This document shows positions 15,926 through 28,323 of a stretch of DNA of 63,257 bases, in pieces. The notes beneath the pieces are model-generated. The model worked only from the letters and a program-made list of their open reading frames with translations. It was not told the origin of the DNA and made no database searches. The position numbers and the translations under genes were made by a program. Origin of the DNA: Streptomyces monomycini (GTDB taxonomy: Bacteria > Actinomycetota > Actinomycetes > Streptomycetales > Streptomycetaceae); the NCBI RefSeq assembly GCF_022271435.1, contig NZ_JAFIQY010000043.1, positions 12,011 through 75,267 on the forward strand. The letters run 5' to 3'. Every line of letters starts with the position of its first letter. The first letter of the stretch is position 1.

Positions 15926-17551
15926 TCACCCCCGTTCCGTATGCCTCCTGGCCCGTAGCGCCAGCCGCAGCCCGAGCACCGTCTGCGGGTCCTCCAGATC
16001 GGTGCCCAACAACTGGGCGATGCGGGCCAGCCGGTCGTACAGCGTCTGCCGGTTGACGTTCAGGTCGCGTGCCGTCTCCGCCTTGCGGCCCGCGCTGGCC
16101 AGGTACGCCTCCAGGGTCGGCAGCAGCGGCTGGCGGGCGGACCGGTCGTGGACGAGCAGCGGGCCGACGGCACGGTCCACGAAGTCCGTCAGGACGCCCT
16201 GTTCGCCGTGCTCGCGCATCCGCCACAGCAGCAGCTCGATGTCCAGCCGGCGCGCGTCGTGCCAGGGCTGTTCCGGCAGGCCCTGCGCGGCGGCGGCCGC
16301 CTCCGTCGCGTGCCGCAGTCCGGGGCCCGCCGCCGGCCAGCCGCCCGCCGTGCCGACCACGACCACCGGGCGCCGCGCCGCAGGCGAGTCCGCCCCGGCC
16401 CGTTCGACCCCGGCGCGCAGGGCCTCGGCGACCCGGTCGGCGACGGCCGTACGGTCCTGGCCCGCGCGCGGCGCGACGAGCAGCGGTACCCGGCCTTCGA
16501 CGGGGCGCACGCCGAGCAGCACGGGCACGCCCAGCCCGGCCAGCTCCTCCCGCAGGGCGCGGGCCAGCACGGCCCAACTGCCCGGTGTGGGCAGATGGGA
16601 GGGCAGCCGCATCACCACGGGAAGGATCGATTCGCCGCCCGGCCGGAACCCCAGCAGGCGGGCCTGCGCCGGAGCCTCGCCCGCGGTGATCCGCCCCTCC
16701 GCCAGATCGGCCAGGAAGTCACCGCGGCCGCGCGCGGCCAGCACCTCCTCCTGCCGGGACTGGAGCATCACCACGGCGAGCAGGTCGGCGGCGCGCTCGG
16801 CGGCGATCCGGTGCACCGGCGCGACGGGCGCGTTGACGGGCAGCAGGACCAGGCGGGCGCGTACGGCGTCGGGGCCGGGACCGCCGCCGGGCACGTCCAC
16901 CCGCAGTCCGGTCTCCCGCAGCCCCTCCCACGCCTGGAGGGGGTCGGCGTCAGCGGCGCCGCCGTCGTCCGGGCCCGCCGCGTACAGGGGGCTGCCGTCG
17001 GGGGCTTCCAGGCAGAGCGGGTTGCCGGTGAAGGCGGCCAGCCGCCGCAGCACCTCGGGGGCGCCGCCGCCGCGCAGCAGGACGTCCGTACAGCTGCGCA
17101 GGAGTGCGTCGGCCTGCCGCAGCAGCAGGTAGTGGCTGTTGACCAGCTCGGTGTGGATCTCCTCGGTCACCGTGACGTACGGGACCTCGCGGTGCAGCTG
17201 CACCAGCGGCAGGCCGCAGGCCCGCGCGCTGTCGACGACGGCGGACGGCAGCGCCTCGAACCGGGAGCCCAGCTCCACGACGAGGGCGGCGATCTCCCGG
17301 TCGGCCAGCTCGCGGACGAAGGCGCGCTGCTCGGAGGGGCGGGCGCCCAGGCCCAGGCCGGTGGTCAGCAGCAGCTCGCCGCCCTTGAGCAGGGAGGCGA
17401 TGTGCGGCACCTCGCCCGCGTGCACCCAGCGTACGGCGCGGTCGAGACGGTCCTCACCGGCCAGCACCTCGGGCAGCCCGCGCCGCAGCGCGGGCAGCTC
17501 CAGTGCCCTGCGTACCGTGATCACCGCTTCGATCTCCGCTTCCGGCCCCAT
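15926..17551 (-). CDS. PucR-family transcriptional regulator
   Basis: A 541-residue regulator. The N-terminal ~130 residues match the PucR purine-catabolism sensing domain (VRRALELPALRRGLPEVLAG ... HIASLLKGGELLLTTG). The middle is GGDEF-like/CdaR type. The C-terminus is the PucR helix-turn-helix (TARDLNVNRQTLYDRLARIAQLLG). Such regulators often control nitrogen or amino-acid catabolism or transport. It is convergent with the LysE-type exporter. Nothing in the sequence shows its target. Confidence 0.88.
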   Translation of the reverse strand: MGPEAEIEAVITVRRALELPALRRGLPEVLAGEDRLDRAVRWVHAGEVPHIASLLKGGELLLTTGLGLGARPSEQRAFVRELADREIAALVVELGSRFEALPSAVVDSARACGLPLVQLHREVPYVTVTEEIHTELVNSHYLLLRQADALLRSCTDVLLRGGGAPEVLRRLAAFTGNPLCLEAPDGSPLYAAGPDDGGAADADPLQAWEGLRETGLRVDVPGGGPGPDAVRARLVLLPVNAPVAPVHRIAAERAADLLAVVMLQSRQEEVLAARGRGDFLADLAEGRITAGEAPAQARLLGFRPGGESILPVVMRLPSHLPTPGSWAVLARALREELAGLGVPVLLGVRPVEGRVPLLVAPRAGQDRTAVADRVAEALRAGVERAGADSPAARRPVVVVGTAGGWPAAGPGLRHATEAAAAAQGLPEQPWHDARRLDIELLLWRMREHGEQGVLTDFVDRAVGPLLVHDRSARQPLLPTLEAYLASAGRKAETARDLNVNRQTLYDRLARIAQLLGTDLEDPQTVLGLRLALRARRHTERG

Positions 17552-17632
17552 GGCGGGGAACGCTACCCGCAGTCCGCTGTCCGGACGTACCGGGACGGTC
17601 GCCCCTCCTCCCCGACCTCGGAGCGGGCCCGC

Positions 17633-18679
17633 TCAGCCCGACTCCCTGACCACCAGCCTCGCCGCCGTGACCACCGAGGACAGCTCGTCTCCGGGGGCCT
17701 CCGCGTCCGCCCTCAGCCGCCGCAGCAGCAGCCGTGCCATCAGGCGGCCCATCTCCTCCACGTCCTGGCGCACCGTGGTCAGCGGCGGGTCCGTCCACGC
17801 CGCGGGGTCCAGGTCGTCGTACCCCACCACGCCGACGTCCTGCGGCACCCGGCGGCCGTGCGCCCGCAGGGTCCGCAGCGCGCCGGAGGCCATCAGGTCG
17901 GAGCAGACGAAGACGCCGTCCAGGTCCGGTGCGGCGGCCAGCAGGCCGGCCATGGCGCGCTCGCCGCCCTGGGCGGTGAAGCCGCCGTCGGCGATCAGCC
18001 GGGGGTCGGGCGCGGCGGGGGCCAGCGCGTCGCGGTAGCCGTCCAGGCGGTCCTGGGCGGAGGTCTGGTCGAGCGGCCCGGTGATCACGGCGATCCGGCG
18101 GCGGCCGCGCTCACGGAGATGGCGTACGGCCTGCCGGGCGCCGTCGCGGTTGTCGGTGTCGACGTACAGCGGGCGCGGCCCGCGGCCGGTGTCCGCCCAG
18201 CCGGGGCGGCCGCCGTAGACCGTGGGCAGTCCGGACGCCTCGGCCATCGCGGGCAGCGGGTCGTCGCGGTGCAGCGAGAACATCAGTACGCCGTCGGCGT
18301 GCCCGGCGGCCAGGTAGCGGCCGACGCGGTCGCAGTCGGCGCGGGTCTCCTGGAGGAGCAGCAGGAGTTGGATGTCGGCGGCCGACAGTTCCCGGCTGAT
18401 GCCGCGCAGTTGGCGGCCGAAGAACGGGTCGGCGAAGACCCGGGCCTCCGGTTCGGCGATCACCACGGCGACCGCGCCGGTGCGGCGGGTCACCAGGGAG
18501 CGGGCCGCGCTGTTCGGTACGTACCCGAGGTCGGTGACCGCGCGCCGGACCCGTTCGCGTACTTCGTCACGGACCCCGGCGCCGCCGTTGACCACGCGGG
18601 AGACCGTCGCACGTGAGACGCCGGCCCGCGCGGCGACCGCTTCCAGGGTCGGCCGCCCGCCTTTCGATGTGCGCACCAT
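17633..18679 (-). CDS. LacI-family transcriptional regulator
   Basis: A 348-residue LacI/GalR repressor. Residues ~10-56 form the helix-turn-helix and hinge (TLEAVAARAGVSRATVSRVV ... LGYVPNSAARSL), followed by a periplasmic-binding-protein-like sugar-sensing domain. It is divergent from the GH16/GH64 glucanase operon, and the intervening 173 bp contain a perfect palindrome typical for this family (18774-18787). It therefore most likely represses the glucanases until a beta-glucan oligosaccharide is present. The ligand is inferred from context. Confidence 0.93.
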   Translation of the reverse strand: MVRTSKGGRPTLEAVAARAGVSRATVSRVVNGGAGVRDEVRERVRRAVTDLGYVPNSAARSLVTRRTGAVAVVIAEPEARVFADPFFGRQLRGISRELSAADIQLLLLLQETRADCDRVGRYLAAGHADGVLMFSLHRDDPLPAMAEASGLPTVYGGRPGWADTGRGPRPLYVDTDNRDGARQAVRHLRERGRRRIAVITGPLDQTSAQDRLDGYRDALAPAAPDPRLIADGGFTAQGGERAMAGLLAAAPDLDGVFVCSDLMASGALRTLRAHGRRVPQDVGVVGYDDLDPAAWTDPPLTTVRQDVEEMGRLMARLLLRRLRADAEAPGDELSSVVTAARLVVRESG

Positions 18680-18728
18680 TCAACCCCCGTAGGTGAAATC
18701 GGGCCAACTCGTTGGTCCATGCCAAGCC

Positions 18729-18757
18729 TTGACGGCTCGGCGGGAAGTCGGCACTGT
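18729..18757 (+). promoter_or_regulatory. candidate promoter of the glucanase operon
   Basis: TTGACG (18729-18734) is a good -35 hexamer. At 17-bp spacing lies CACTGT (18752-18757), a weak -10. The LacI-type palindrome then falls about 17-30 bp downstream, over or just after the predicted start of transcription, a normal repression position. Confidence 0.45.
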
Positions 18758-18773
18758 GTGCCCCAACACGGCA

Positions 18774-18787
18774 TGAGAGCGCTCTCA
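18774..18787. promoter_or_regulatory. LacI-family operator
   Basis: TGAGAGCGCTCTCA is a perfect 14-bp palindrome with a central CG, the form recognised by LacI/GalR repressors and close to the CebR-type TGGGAGCGCTCCCA of Streptomyces. It lies between the divergent LacI gene and the GH16 gene, 65 bp before the GH16 ATG. I see no second copy in the gap. Confidence 0.88.
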
Positions 18788-18852
18788 GATCTTCTCAGGC
18801 CGCGTGTGAACACGGAACTCCTCATCACCCCACGTCGCCGAGGAGCTATGTC

Positions 18853-19836
18853 ATGAACACGAAAATACCCGTACGGAAGCGGGCCCGGGCCAGAACCGCG
18901 TCACTGCTCGGCGCGCTCGGCGCCGCCTTCGCCCTCGTGCTCGCCTGGCCACCCGCCCTGCCCACCGCTTCGGCCGGCGCACCGGCCGGATCCGCCGCCT
19001 CGGCCGCCGCGTTCAAGGAAGTGTGGCGCACCGACTTCAACGGCGCGGCGGGCTCCCGCCCGTCCGCCAATGACTGGATCATCGACACCGGCAAGGGCTA
19101 CCCGGGCGGCCCCGCCAACTGGGGCACCGGCGAACACCAGACCTACACCAACCGCCCCGAGAACCTCCAGCTCGACGGCGCGGGCCACCTGAAGATCACC
19201 GCCCTCAAGAACGGCGCCACCTGGACCTCGGGCCGCATCGAGACCCGCCGAACCGACTTCGCCGCCCCCGCCCGCGGCAAGCTGCGCATCGAGGCGCGCG
19301 TCCAGATGCCGAACATCTCCGGCGAGGCGGCGCTCGGCTACTGGCCCGCCTTCTGGACGCTCGGCGCCGAGTTCCGCGGCAACTACTGGAACTGGCCCGG
19401 CATCGGCGAGTACGACATCATGGAGAACGTCAACGGCGCCAACCGTGTCTGGGGCGTGCTGCACTGCGGCGTCAACCCCGGCGGCCCCTGCAACGAGGCG
19501 CAGGGCATCGGCAATTCCCGTGTCTGCCCCGGCGCCGCCTGCCAGGCCGGTTTCCACACCTACGCACTCGAACTGGACCGCACCGGATCCACCGAGTACC
19601 TCCACTGGTCCGTCGACGGGCAGCGCTTCCACACCGTCAGCTCCGCCCAGATGGACGCCGCGACCTGGGCCAGGACGACCCATCACGGTCACTTCCTCCT
19701 GATCAACCTCGCGATGGGCGGCGCCTTCCCCGACGCCGTCGCGGGCCGCGCCACCCCCACCAACGCGACACGCCCCGGCGCCTCCCTCCTCGTCGACCAC
19801 GTGTCCGTCTCCGTCCAGCAAGGAGCCACCGCATGA
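18853..19836 (+). CDS. secreted GH16 endo-beta-1,3-glucanase (laminarinase type)
   Basis: A 327-residue secreted enzyme. Residues 1-~50 form an export signal with a basic start (KRARAR) and long hydrophobic core. The GH16 domain follows, beginning near FKEVWRTDFNG, with the catalytic signature GEYDIMEN (Glu186, Asp188, Glu191; E-x-D-x-x-E) and conserved YWPAFWTLG and LLINLAMGG. The three-residue spacing after the Asp is the laminarinase/bacterial beta-1,3(1,4)-glucanase form. No carbohydrate-binding module is present. The ATG at 18853 has AGGAG 7 bp upstream. It is coupled to the next gene by ATGA, so it should act with GH64 on beta-1,3-glucan such as fungal wall. Confidence 0.93.
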   Translation: MNTKIPVRKRARARTASLLGALGAAFALVLAWPPALPTASAGAPAGSAASAAAFKEVWRTDFNGAAGSRPSANDWIIDTGKGYPGGPANWGTGEHQTYTNRPENLQLDGAGHLKITALKNGATWTSGRIETRRTDFAAPARGKLRIEARVQMPNISGEAALGYWPAFWTLGAEFRGNYWNWPGIGEYDIMENVNGANRVWGVLHCGVNPGGPCNEAQGIGNSRVCPGAACQAGFHTYALELDRTGSTEYLHWSVDGQRFHTVSSAQMDAATWARTTHHGHFLLINLAMGGAFPDAVAGRATPTNATRPGASLLVDHVSVSVQQGATA

Positions 19837-20999
19837 TCTCCCGTCGCACCCTCATCGGCGGCGTCGCCGCGGCCGCCGCCGCCGGAGCCGGCGCGGGCCT
19901 GCTCGCCCGCACCGCCGGTGCCGCGCCGGCCGGCGCCACCGCAGCCGGACTGCCGCTGCACGTCGTCAACCGCACGGGCCGCTACGCCAATTCGGCCGTC
20001 TGGATCTACATCGTCGGCAATGTCGGCGGCCAGCAGGTACGGGTCACTCCACAAGGTGACATCAAGCCCGTAGCCCTCGGTGACAACCGCCCGGACGGCT
20101 TCACCGACTACGCCATGCCGCTCGCCGCGAACGGCACCACCACCCTGCGGATCCCGCGGATGTCCGGCCGCATCTACGCGTCGCTCGGCTCCAAGCTCAA
20201 GTTCAAGGCCGTACGGGACGGCAACGGTCAGCCCGCGCTGGCCTACCCCGCGGGGTGGGTGTCCGGCGACCCCAACTACCCGATCGTGCACGACTGCGCG
20301 GAGTTCACGTACGACGGGGCCGGCATGCACTGCAACACCACGTCGGTCGACATGTTCAGCGTCCCGATGTCCATCCGTCTCACCGGCGCCCGGGACCAGA
20401 CGGCCGGGGCGCTCAAGGCCGGCGCGCGCTCCCGGATCTTCGCGGAGATCGGCCGCACGCCGGGCTTCGGCAAGCTCGTCGTCGGCGACAAGCGCGTCAT
20501 CGCTCCCAGCCACGGCCTGGACGCCGGGCTGTTCGACCGGAACTACCTCGCGCCGTACATCGACCGTTCCTGGAACGCGTACACGTCCAAGGACCTGAAG
20601 GTCACCACCAACAGGGGCACCTTCACCGGCCGGGTCAGCGGCGGCCAGTTCAACTTCCGCGGCCCCGCCCAGTTCTCCATCGCCAAGCCCTCCACCCGCG
20701 ACGTGCTCTTCTGCCACGGCACCCTGCAAGCCCCCAACGACGGCCTGCGGGGCCCGGTCGCCGCGGTCCTCGGCGCCGCCCTCAACCGCGCCACCCTCGC
20801 CGACCACGCGGCCCAGCCCACCACCAACGCGGGCACCTTCTACAAGGGTCAGCTCGCCAACCACTACGCGCGCGTCCTGCACGCCGAGGCCGCCGACGGC
20901 AAGGCGTACGGCTTCGCCTTCGACGACGTGGCCAACTTCGCCTCGTACATCGAGGACGGCGCGCCGCGCGAGATGACCCTCACACTGACGGCCTTCTGA
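19833..20999 (+). CDS. secreted GH64 beta-1,3-glucanase (thaumatin-like fold)
   Basis: A 388-residue protein with a Tat signal (ISRRTLIGG, then an Ala/Gly-rich core). The mature part matches GH64, the laminaripentaose-producing beta-1,3-glucanases: it starts LPLHVVNRTGRYANSAVWIYIVG and contains HDCAEFTYDGAGMHCNTTSVDMFSVP, where the acidic residues in DCAEF and SVDMF are likely in the active cleft. It overlaps GH16 by ATGA and shares its promoter. Products of the two enzymes would be complementary. A strong terminator follows at 21036. Confidence 0.92.
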   Translation: MISRRTLIGGVAAAAAAGAGAGLLARTAGAAPAGATAAGLPLHVVNRTGRYANSAVWIYIVGNVGGQQVRVTPQGDIKPVALGDNRPDGFTDYAMPLAANGTTTLRIPRMSGRIYASLGSKLKFKAVRDGNGQPALAYPAGWVSGDPNYPIVHDCAEFTYDGAGMHCNTTSVDMFSVPMSIRLTGARDQTAGALKAGARSRIFAEIGRTPGFGKLVVGDKRVIAPSHGLDAGLFDRNYLAPYIDRSWNAYTSKDLKVTTNRGTFTGRVSGGQFNFRGPAQFSIAKPSTRDVLFCHGTLQAPNDGLRGPVAAVLGAALNRATLADHAAQPTTNAGTFYKGQLANHYARVLHAEAADGKAYGFAFDDVANFASYIEDGAPREMTLTLTAF

Positions 21000-21035
21000 G
21001 CCGCCCGGAAGCAGAAAACGATCCGAGAGCAAGAG

Positions 21036-21069
21036 CGAGGGGCCACGGCACCGCTGCCGTGGCCCCTCG
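21036..21069. terminator. bidirectional factor-independent terminator
   Basis: CGAGGGGCCACGGCA and TGCCGTGGCCCCTCG form a perfect 15-bp stem around a 4-nt loop (CCGC). It lies in the 87-bp convergent gap between GH64 and GH15 and can serve both. Confidence 0.9.
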
Positions 21070-21086
21070 GCCGTCCATGTCCTTCG

Positions 21087-22958
<1,872 letters not shown>

Positions 22959-23334
22959 GAAACTCCGCCGAGCAGCGAGTCCGGAAATCGGGCGGGGGTG
23001 GTGCCTTGCCGGACGGCCCGTGGCGAGTGTCCGAGCAGGATACGACGCACGGCAGTGATCCGCTTGCCGCTGCGGTGGGACAGTGCTGCGCCGAACGGGT
23101 GGCCTGAGTCACGTGCGGCGCCGCGCGCCCCGTGGGAGACGGCCGTACGTGTGCGCCGTGAGCGTGGCCGGGCGCGACCATGCCCGGTCGCTGATAGCCT
23201 GGTACCCCGTGGACCGAGGGGCCTGGCGCCAGTCGTACGGCACCCCCGACCGCAGCGAAGGCACCCCTGACAACCGCAGGGCGTGGCTGATTCGCACCTC
23301 TTCACCACGCGACCACGGGAGCCCCCTCTTGGCC
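22959..23334. other. divergent intergenic region between GH15 gene and pyrG
   Basis: About 376 bp without a convincing gene; the short ORFs here do not show coding character. It must hold both promoters. A TANNNT hexamer TAGCCT at 23195-23200 could be a -10 for pyrG, but no good -35 is present. SD-like GGGAG at 23317-23321 serves pyrG. Confidence 0.5.
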
Positions 23335-25014
<1,680 letters not shown>

Positions 25015-25138
25015 TCCCGCGGACGGCCGGTCCCTCTCGCAGCGCGCGGGGGACCGGCCGCCGTTGGGTACGGTTGACCGGGGTACCTGGCCTTTCACGG
25101 CCGGGTGCCCCGGTCGACTGCTTTGCGGAAGGACGTAC

Positions 25139-25765
25139 ATGGCCATCCAGGACAGCCCGGAAGCGTGGCGGGTCACCGCCACCGCGACGCCGTTCACCGG
25201 CAAGAAGACCAGCATGCGTACGGACGAGGTCGTCATGCCGGACGGCTCCACGGCCACCCGCGACTACCAGGTCCACCCCGGCTCGGTGGCCGTCGTCGCG
25301 CTCGACGAGGAGGACCGGGTGCTGGTCCTGCGCCAGTACCGCCACCCGGTGCGGCACAAGCTCTGGGAGGTCCCGGCCGGACTGCTGGACGTCCCCGGCG
25401 AGAACCCGCTGCACGCCGTCCAGCGCGAGCTGTACGAGGAGGCCCACGTCAAGGCCGAGGACTGGCGGGTGCTGACGGACGTCTACACCACCCCCGGCGG
25501 CTGCGACGAAGCCGTACGGATCTTCCTGGCCCGCGACCTGTCCGAGGCCGAGGGCGAGCGCTTCGAAGTCTCCGAGGAGGAGGCCGACATGGAGCTGGCT
25601 CGGGTGCCGGTCGCCGACCTGGTGCGCGGCGCGCTCGCCGGCGAACTGCACAACAACTGCCTGGTGGTCGGCGTGCTCGCGCTGGCCGCCGCCCGCGCGG
25701 GTGACGGACTGGACGCGCTGCGCCCGGCCGACGCGCCGTGGCCGGCCCGCCCGTTCGAGGCCTGA
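25139..25765 (+). CDS. Nudix hydrolase (ADP-ribose pyrophosphatase-like)
   Basis: A 208-residue Nudix protein. The Nudix box reads GLLDVPGENPLHAVQRELYEEA: the E-x7-REL-x-EE core is intact, but there is one extra residue between the first Gly and Glu, and Ala replaces the usual Gly after EE. The segment VLVLRQYRHPV and the long C-terminal part resemble ADP-ribose pyrophosphatases. It would hydrolyse ADP-ribose or a similar nucleoside diphosphate sugar. The ATG at 25139 has GGAAGGA 5 bp upstream. It lies 124 bp after pyrG on the same strand. Confidence 0.9.
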   Translation: MAIQDSPEAWRVTATATPFTGKKTSMRTDEVVMPDGSTATRDYQVHPGSVAVVALDEEDRVLVLRQYRHPVRHKLWEVPAGLLDVPGENPLHAVQRELYEEAHVKAEDWRVLTDVYTTPGGCDEAVRIFLARDLSEAEGERFEVSEEEADMELARVPVADLVRGALAGELHNNCLVVGVLALAAARAGDGLDALRPADAPWPARPFEA

Positions 25766-25937
25766 GCGCCGCTCCCCGGCTCCGTACGGTCCCGCGGTCC
25801 GATGATGCGCTGATCCGGACGGGTGACTCGGCCGTCGCGCTCCACCGGGCGTGTGACGGGTCGTGAACTACGCTCGACGGCGTGCCCGTACGCGACCGCG
25901 ACGGGCTCGTAAGCGCAGGTGGACGGGAGCGTGACCC

Positions 25938-28166
25938 GTGGCGGATCAGGCGGTGGGCGGGGGACACGTCCCGCCGGGGAAGGCGGGCGGGCCCGCGACG
26001 GCGGCACGGCAGCGGCCGGGACCGGACCCGGACGGCACGGCCGCGGAGTCCGCCGGCGACCGCGCCGCTCCCGGCCGGGACTTGGCCGGGAGCACCGCCG
26101 CGGCCGGACCGGGCCGCCGCAGGCCCCCCGCCCGCCGGACCGTCCCGCCCGCCGCCACCGCGGCCGGCGGCTTCATCGGCCGCCGCCGCGAACTGAAGTC
26201 CCTGCGCGCCGACATCGCCCGTACGGGCCTGGACACCCTCTCCGGCCGCCGGGGCGCCCGCAGCCGCGTCCTGCTGATCGCCGGGCGCCCCGGCTCCGGC
26301 CGCAGCGCCCTCGCCGCCGAACTCGCCCGGCAACTCGCCGACGACTACCCCGACGGCGTACTGCGCGCCACCCTGCGCACCCCGGGCGGCGGCCCCGTAC
26401 CCCTCGACCTCGTCGCCCGCGACCTGCTCACCGCCCTCGGCGCCCCGGTCAAGCCCGGCGCCGCCGAGGACGAGCTGACCGAGGCGCTGCGCGCCGCCCT
26501 CGCCGAACGCCGCGCCCTGCTCCTGCTGGACGACGCGGCCGGTGCCGAGCAGGTCGAACCGCTGCTGCCGGACGCCGCCGGCTGCCTCGTCGTCGCCGTC
26601 TCCGAAGGCCCGCTCACCGGCATCACGGACGTACGGCCCTGCACCCTGGGCGGCCTGGACAACGCGTCCGCCGTCGAACTGCTCAGCCGGTACGCCGGGC
26701 CCACCCGCATCACCGTGGACCCGCGCTCCGCGGACGCCGTCGCCGAGGAGTGCGGCGGCCGGCCCGCCGCGCTCGTCCTGGTGGGCGGCTGGCTCGCCGG
26801 GCACCCCAAGAATTCCGTCGCCGACCTCCTCCAGGCGCTGCGGGACGTACCCGAGCAGGCCGACGAGCCGGCCGGCGGCCGCCCCATGGACCGCGCCTTC
26901 CGGCTCGTCTACGCCACCCTGCCGCCGGTAGCCGCCCGCACCCTGCGGCTGCTCACCCTCGCCCCTGCCGGACTGGTGGACGCGCACATCGCCTCCGCCC
27001 TGGCCGGCTGCTCGGTGGCCGCGGCCGAGGCGGCGCTCCAGGATTTCGCCGCCCGGGGGCTGCTGCGGCCGGTGGAGGACGTGGAGCCGCAGCCGTCCGG
27101 GCCCGGGGCCCCGGCCGCCGGGAGCGCCGGCCTCCAGGCGCAGTACCGGATGCCCGGCTGCCTGGTGCAGCTCGTCCGCGCCGCGCTGCACGAGAAGGAA
27201 CGGCCCGCCGAGATCCAGCTCGCCCGGGCCCGGATGCTGGAACGCACCGTACGGCTGCTCCAGTCCTGCCGGGCGCTCGGCGAACCCGCCGGGTCACCGG
27301 CCCGGCAGAAGGTGGCCGGACTGCCGCGCTCGCTGCGCTTCGCGTCCGCCGCCTCCGCCGCCGCCTGGCTGCGCAGCCGCCGGCCCGCTCTTCTGGAGGC
27401 GGCCCGGATCGCCGTCGAGGAGGGCGAGCTGGACACCCTGGACCGGCGCCTGATGGCCGCGATCGTCCGCACCCTGATCGCCCACCAGGGTGCCGAGGCC
27501 GCCGCGCCCGACCTCTACGGGCTGCACGGACTGGTCCTGGAGGTCGCCGAACGGCGCGGCCTGGCCCGGGAGCGGGCCGCGGCGCTGCTCAACCTCGGCG
27601 ACCTGGACGCGCAGGCCGGGCGGACCGCCGACGCGATGGCCCGCTACCGGGGCGCGCTGACCGCGGCACGCGAGGTCAGGGACCCCATCGCGACGGTACG
27701 CGCGCTGGAGTCGCTGGGCGGTACGTACACGGAGCTGGGGGACTGGCAGCGGGCCGCCGACTGGTACGGGCGGGCGCTGGAACTGCGGATGACCCGCGGC
27801 GAGAACGCGGACGGGGCCCGGCTGCACGGCCGGATCGGCGCGGTGCTGACGTACGCGGCGCGGTGGGGCGAGGCCCTCAAGGAGTGGCGGGCCGCCTACG
27901 GGGCGTACCGGAGGCTGGGCGACGTGGCGGGCCAGGCGCGCGCGCTCGGCGAGGCGGCGCGGGTGCAGGAGTACGCGGGCCGCCCCGAGGAGTCGCTGCG
28001 GACCTGCACCGCGGCCCTCTCCCTGGCCGCCGAGGCCAAGGACGGACGGCTGGAGGCGGCGCTCCAGCTGCGGATCGCGGACACCCTCGACCGGCTCGGC
28101 GACCCGGCAGCCGCAAGGCTGCACCGGGGTCTGGGGGAACGTCTCCTCTCAGATCACCCACAGTGA
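25938..28166 (+). CDS. STAND-type ATPase with TPR repeats
   Basis: A 742-residue protein. Residues 1-75 are a disordered G/P/R-rich head. FIGRRRELKSL near residue 76 starts an NB-ARC/STAND module: P-loop-like GRPGSGRS at 116-123, in which the usual Lys is Arg122, and Walker B RALLLLDDAAG. A winged-helix-like stretch follows (~330-410). Residues ~540-725 contain TPR repeats (LLNLGDLDAQAGRTADAM, LESLGGTYTELGDWQRAADWYGRAL and similar). It resembles the C-terminal part of AfsR-type regulators, without the SARP DNA-binding domain. GTG at 25938 has GGGAG 8 bp upstream. The gene is positionally conserved before ald in Streptomyces. Function unknown. Confidence 0.78.
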   Translation: MADQAVGGGHVPPGKAGGPATAARQRPGPDPDGTAAESAGDRAAPGRDLAGSTAAAGPGRRRPPARRTVPPAATAAGGFIGRRRELKSLRADIARTGLDTLSGRRGARSRVLLIAGRPGSGRSALAAELARQLADDYPDGVLRATLRTPGGGPVPLDLVARDLLTALGAPVKPGAAEDELTEALRAALAERRALLLLDDAAGAEQVEPLLPDAAGCLVVAVSEGPLTGITDVRPCTLGGLDNASAVELLSRYAGPTRITVDPRSADAVAEECGGRPAALVLVGGWLAGHPKNSVADLLQALRDVPEQADEPAGGRPMDRAFRLVYATLPPVAARTLRLLTLAPAGLVDAHIASALAGCSVAAAEAALQDFAARGLLRPVEDVEPQPSGPGAPAAGSAGLQAQYRMPGCLVQLVRAALHEKERPAEIQLARARMLERTVRLLQSCRALGEPAGSPARQKVAGLPRSLRFASAASAAAWLRSRRPALLEAARIAVEEGELDTLDRRLMAAIVRTLIAHQGAEAAAPDLYGLHGLVLEVAERRGLARERAAALLNLGDLDAQAGRTADAMARYRGALTAAREVRDPIATVRALESLGGTYTELGDWQRAADWYGRALELRMTRGENADGARLHGRIGAVLTYAARWGEALKEWRAAYGAYRRLGDVAGQARALGEAARVQEYAGRPEESLRTCTAALSLAAEAKDGRLEAALQLRIADTLDRLGDPAAARLHRGLGERLLSDHPQ

Positions 28167-28214
28167 CCTACGAAATCGGTGGTGTTCCTCTCAGTAACAG
28201 ATGCTTTGCAAGGC

Positions 28215-28242
28215 TAGACAACTCGGAATCCTTAAATAGACT
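28215..28242 (+). promoter_or_regulatory. candidate ald promoter
   Basis: TAGACA (28215-28220) and TAGACT (28237-28242), separated by 16 bp, fit a vegetative sigma-HrdB promoter. They lie in an unusually AT-rich stretch. The predicted start leaves a ~75-nt leader containing repeated GGCATGC motifs (TGGCATGCCTGGCATGCATGG, around 28272-28292), which could bind a regulator. Confidence 0.6.
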
Positions 28243-28323
28243 GGCCGGGCCGCGGACACCGCGGTCAGTCCTGGCATGCCTGGCATGCATGGATTACCTC
28301 CTGCAAGCTCTCTTACAAGGACC

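Noticed and set aside
28215..28310. Possible tRNA or riboswitch in the AT-rich gap before ald
   Set aside because: No cloverleaf or known aptamer pattern; a promoter and repeated GGCATGC motifs explain the composition.
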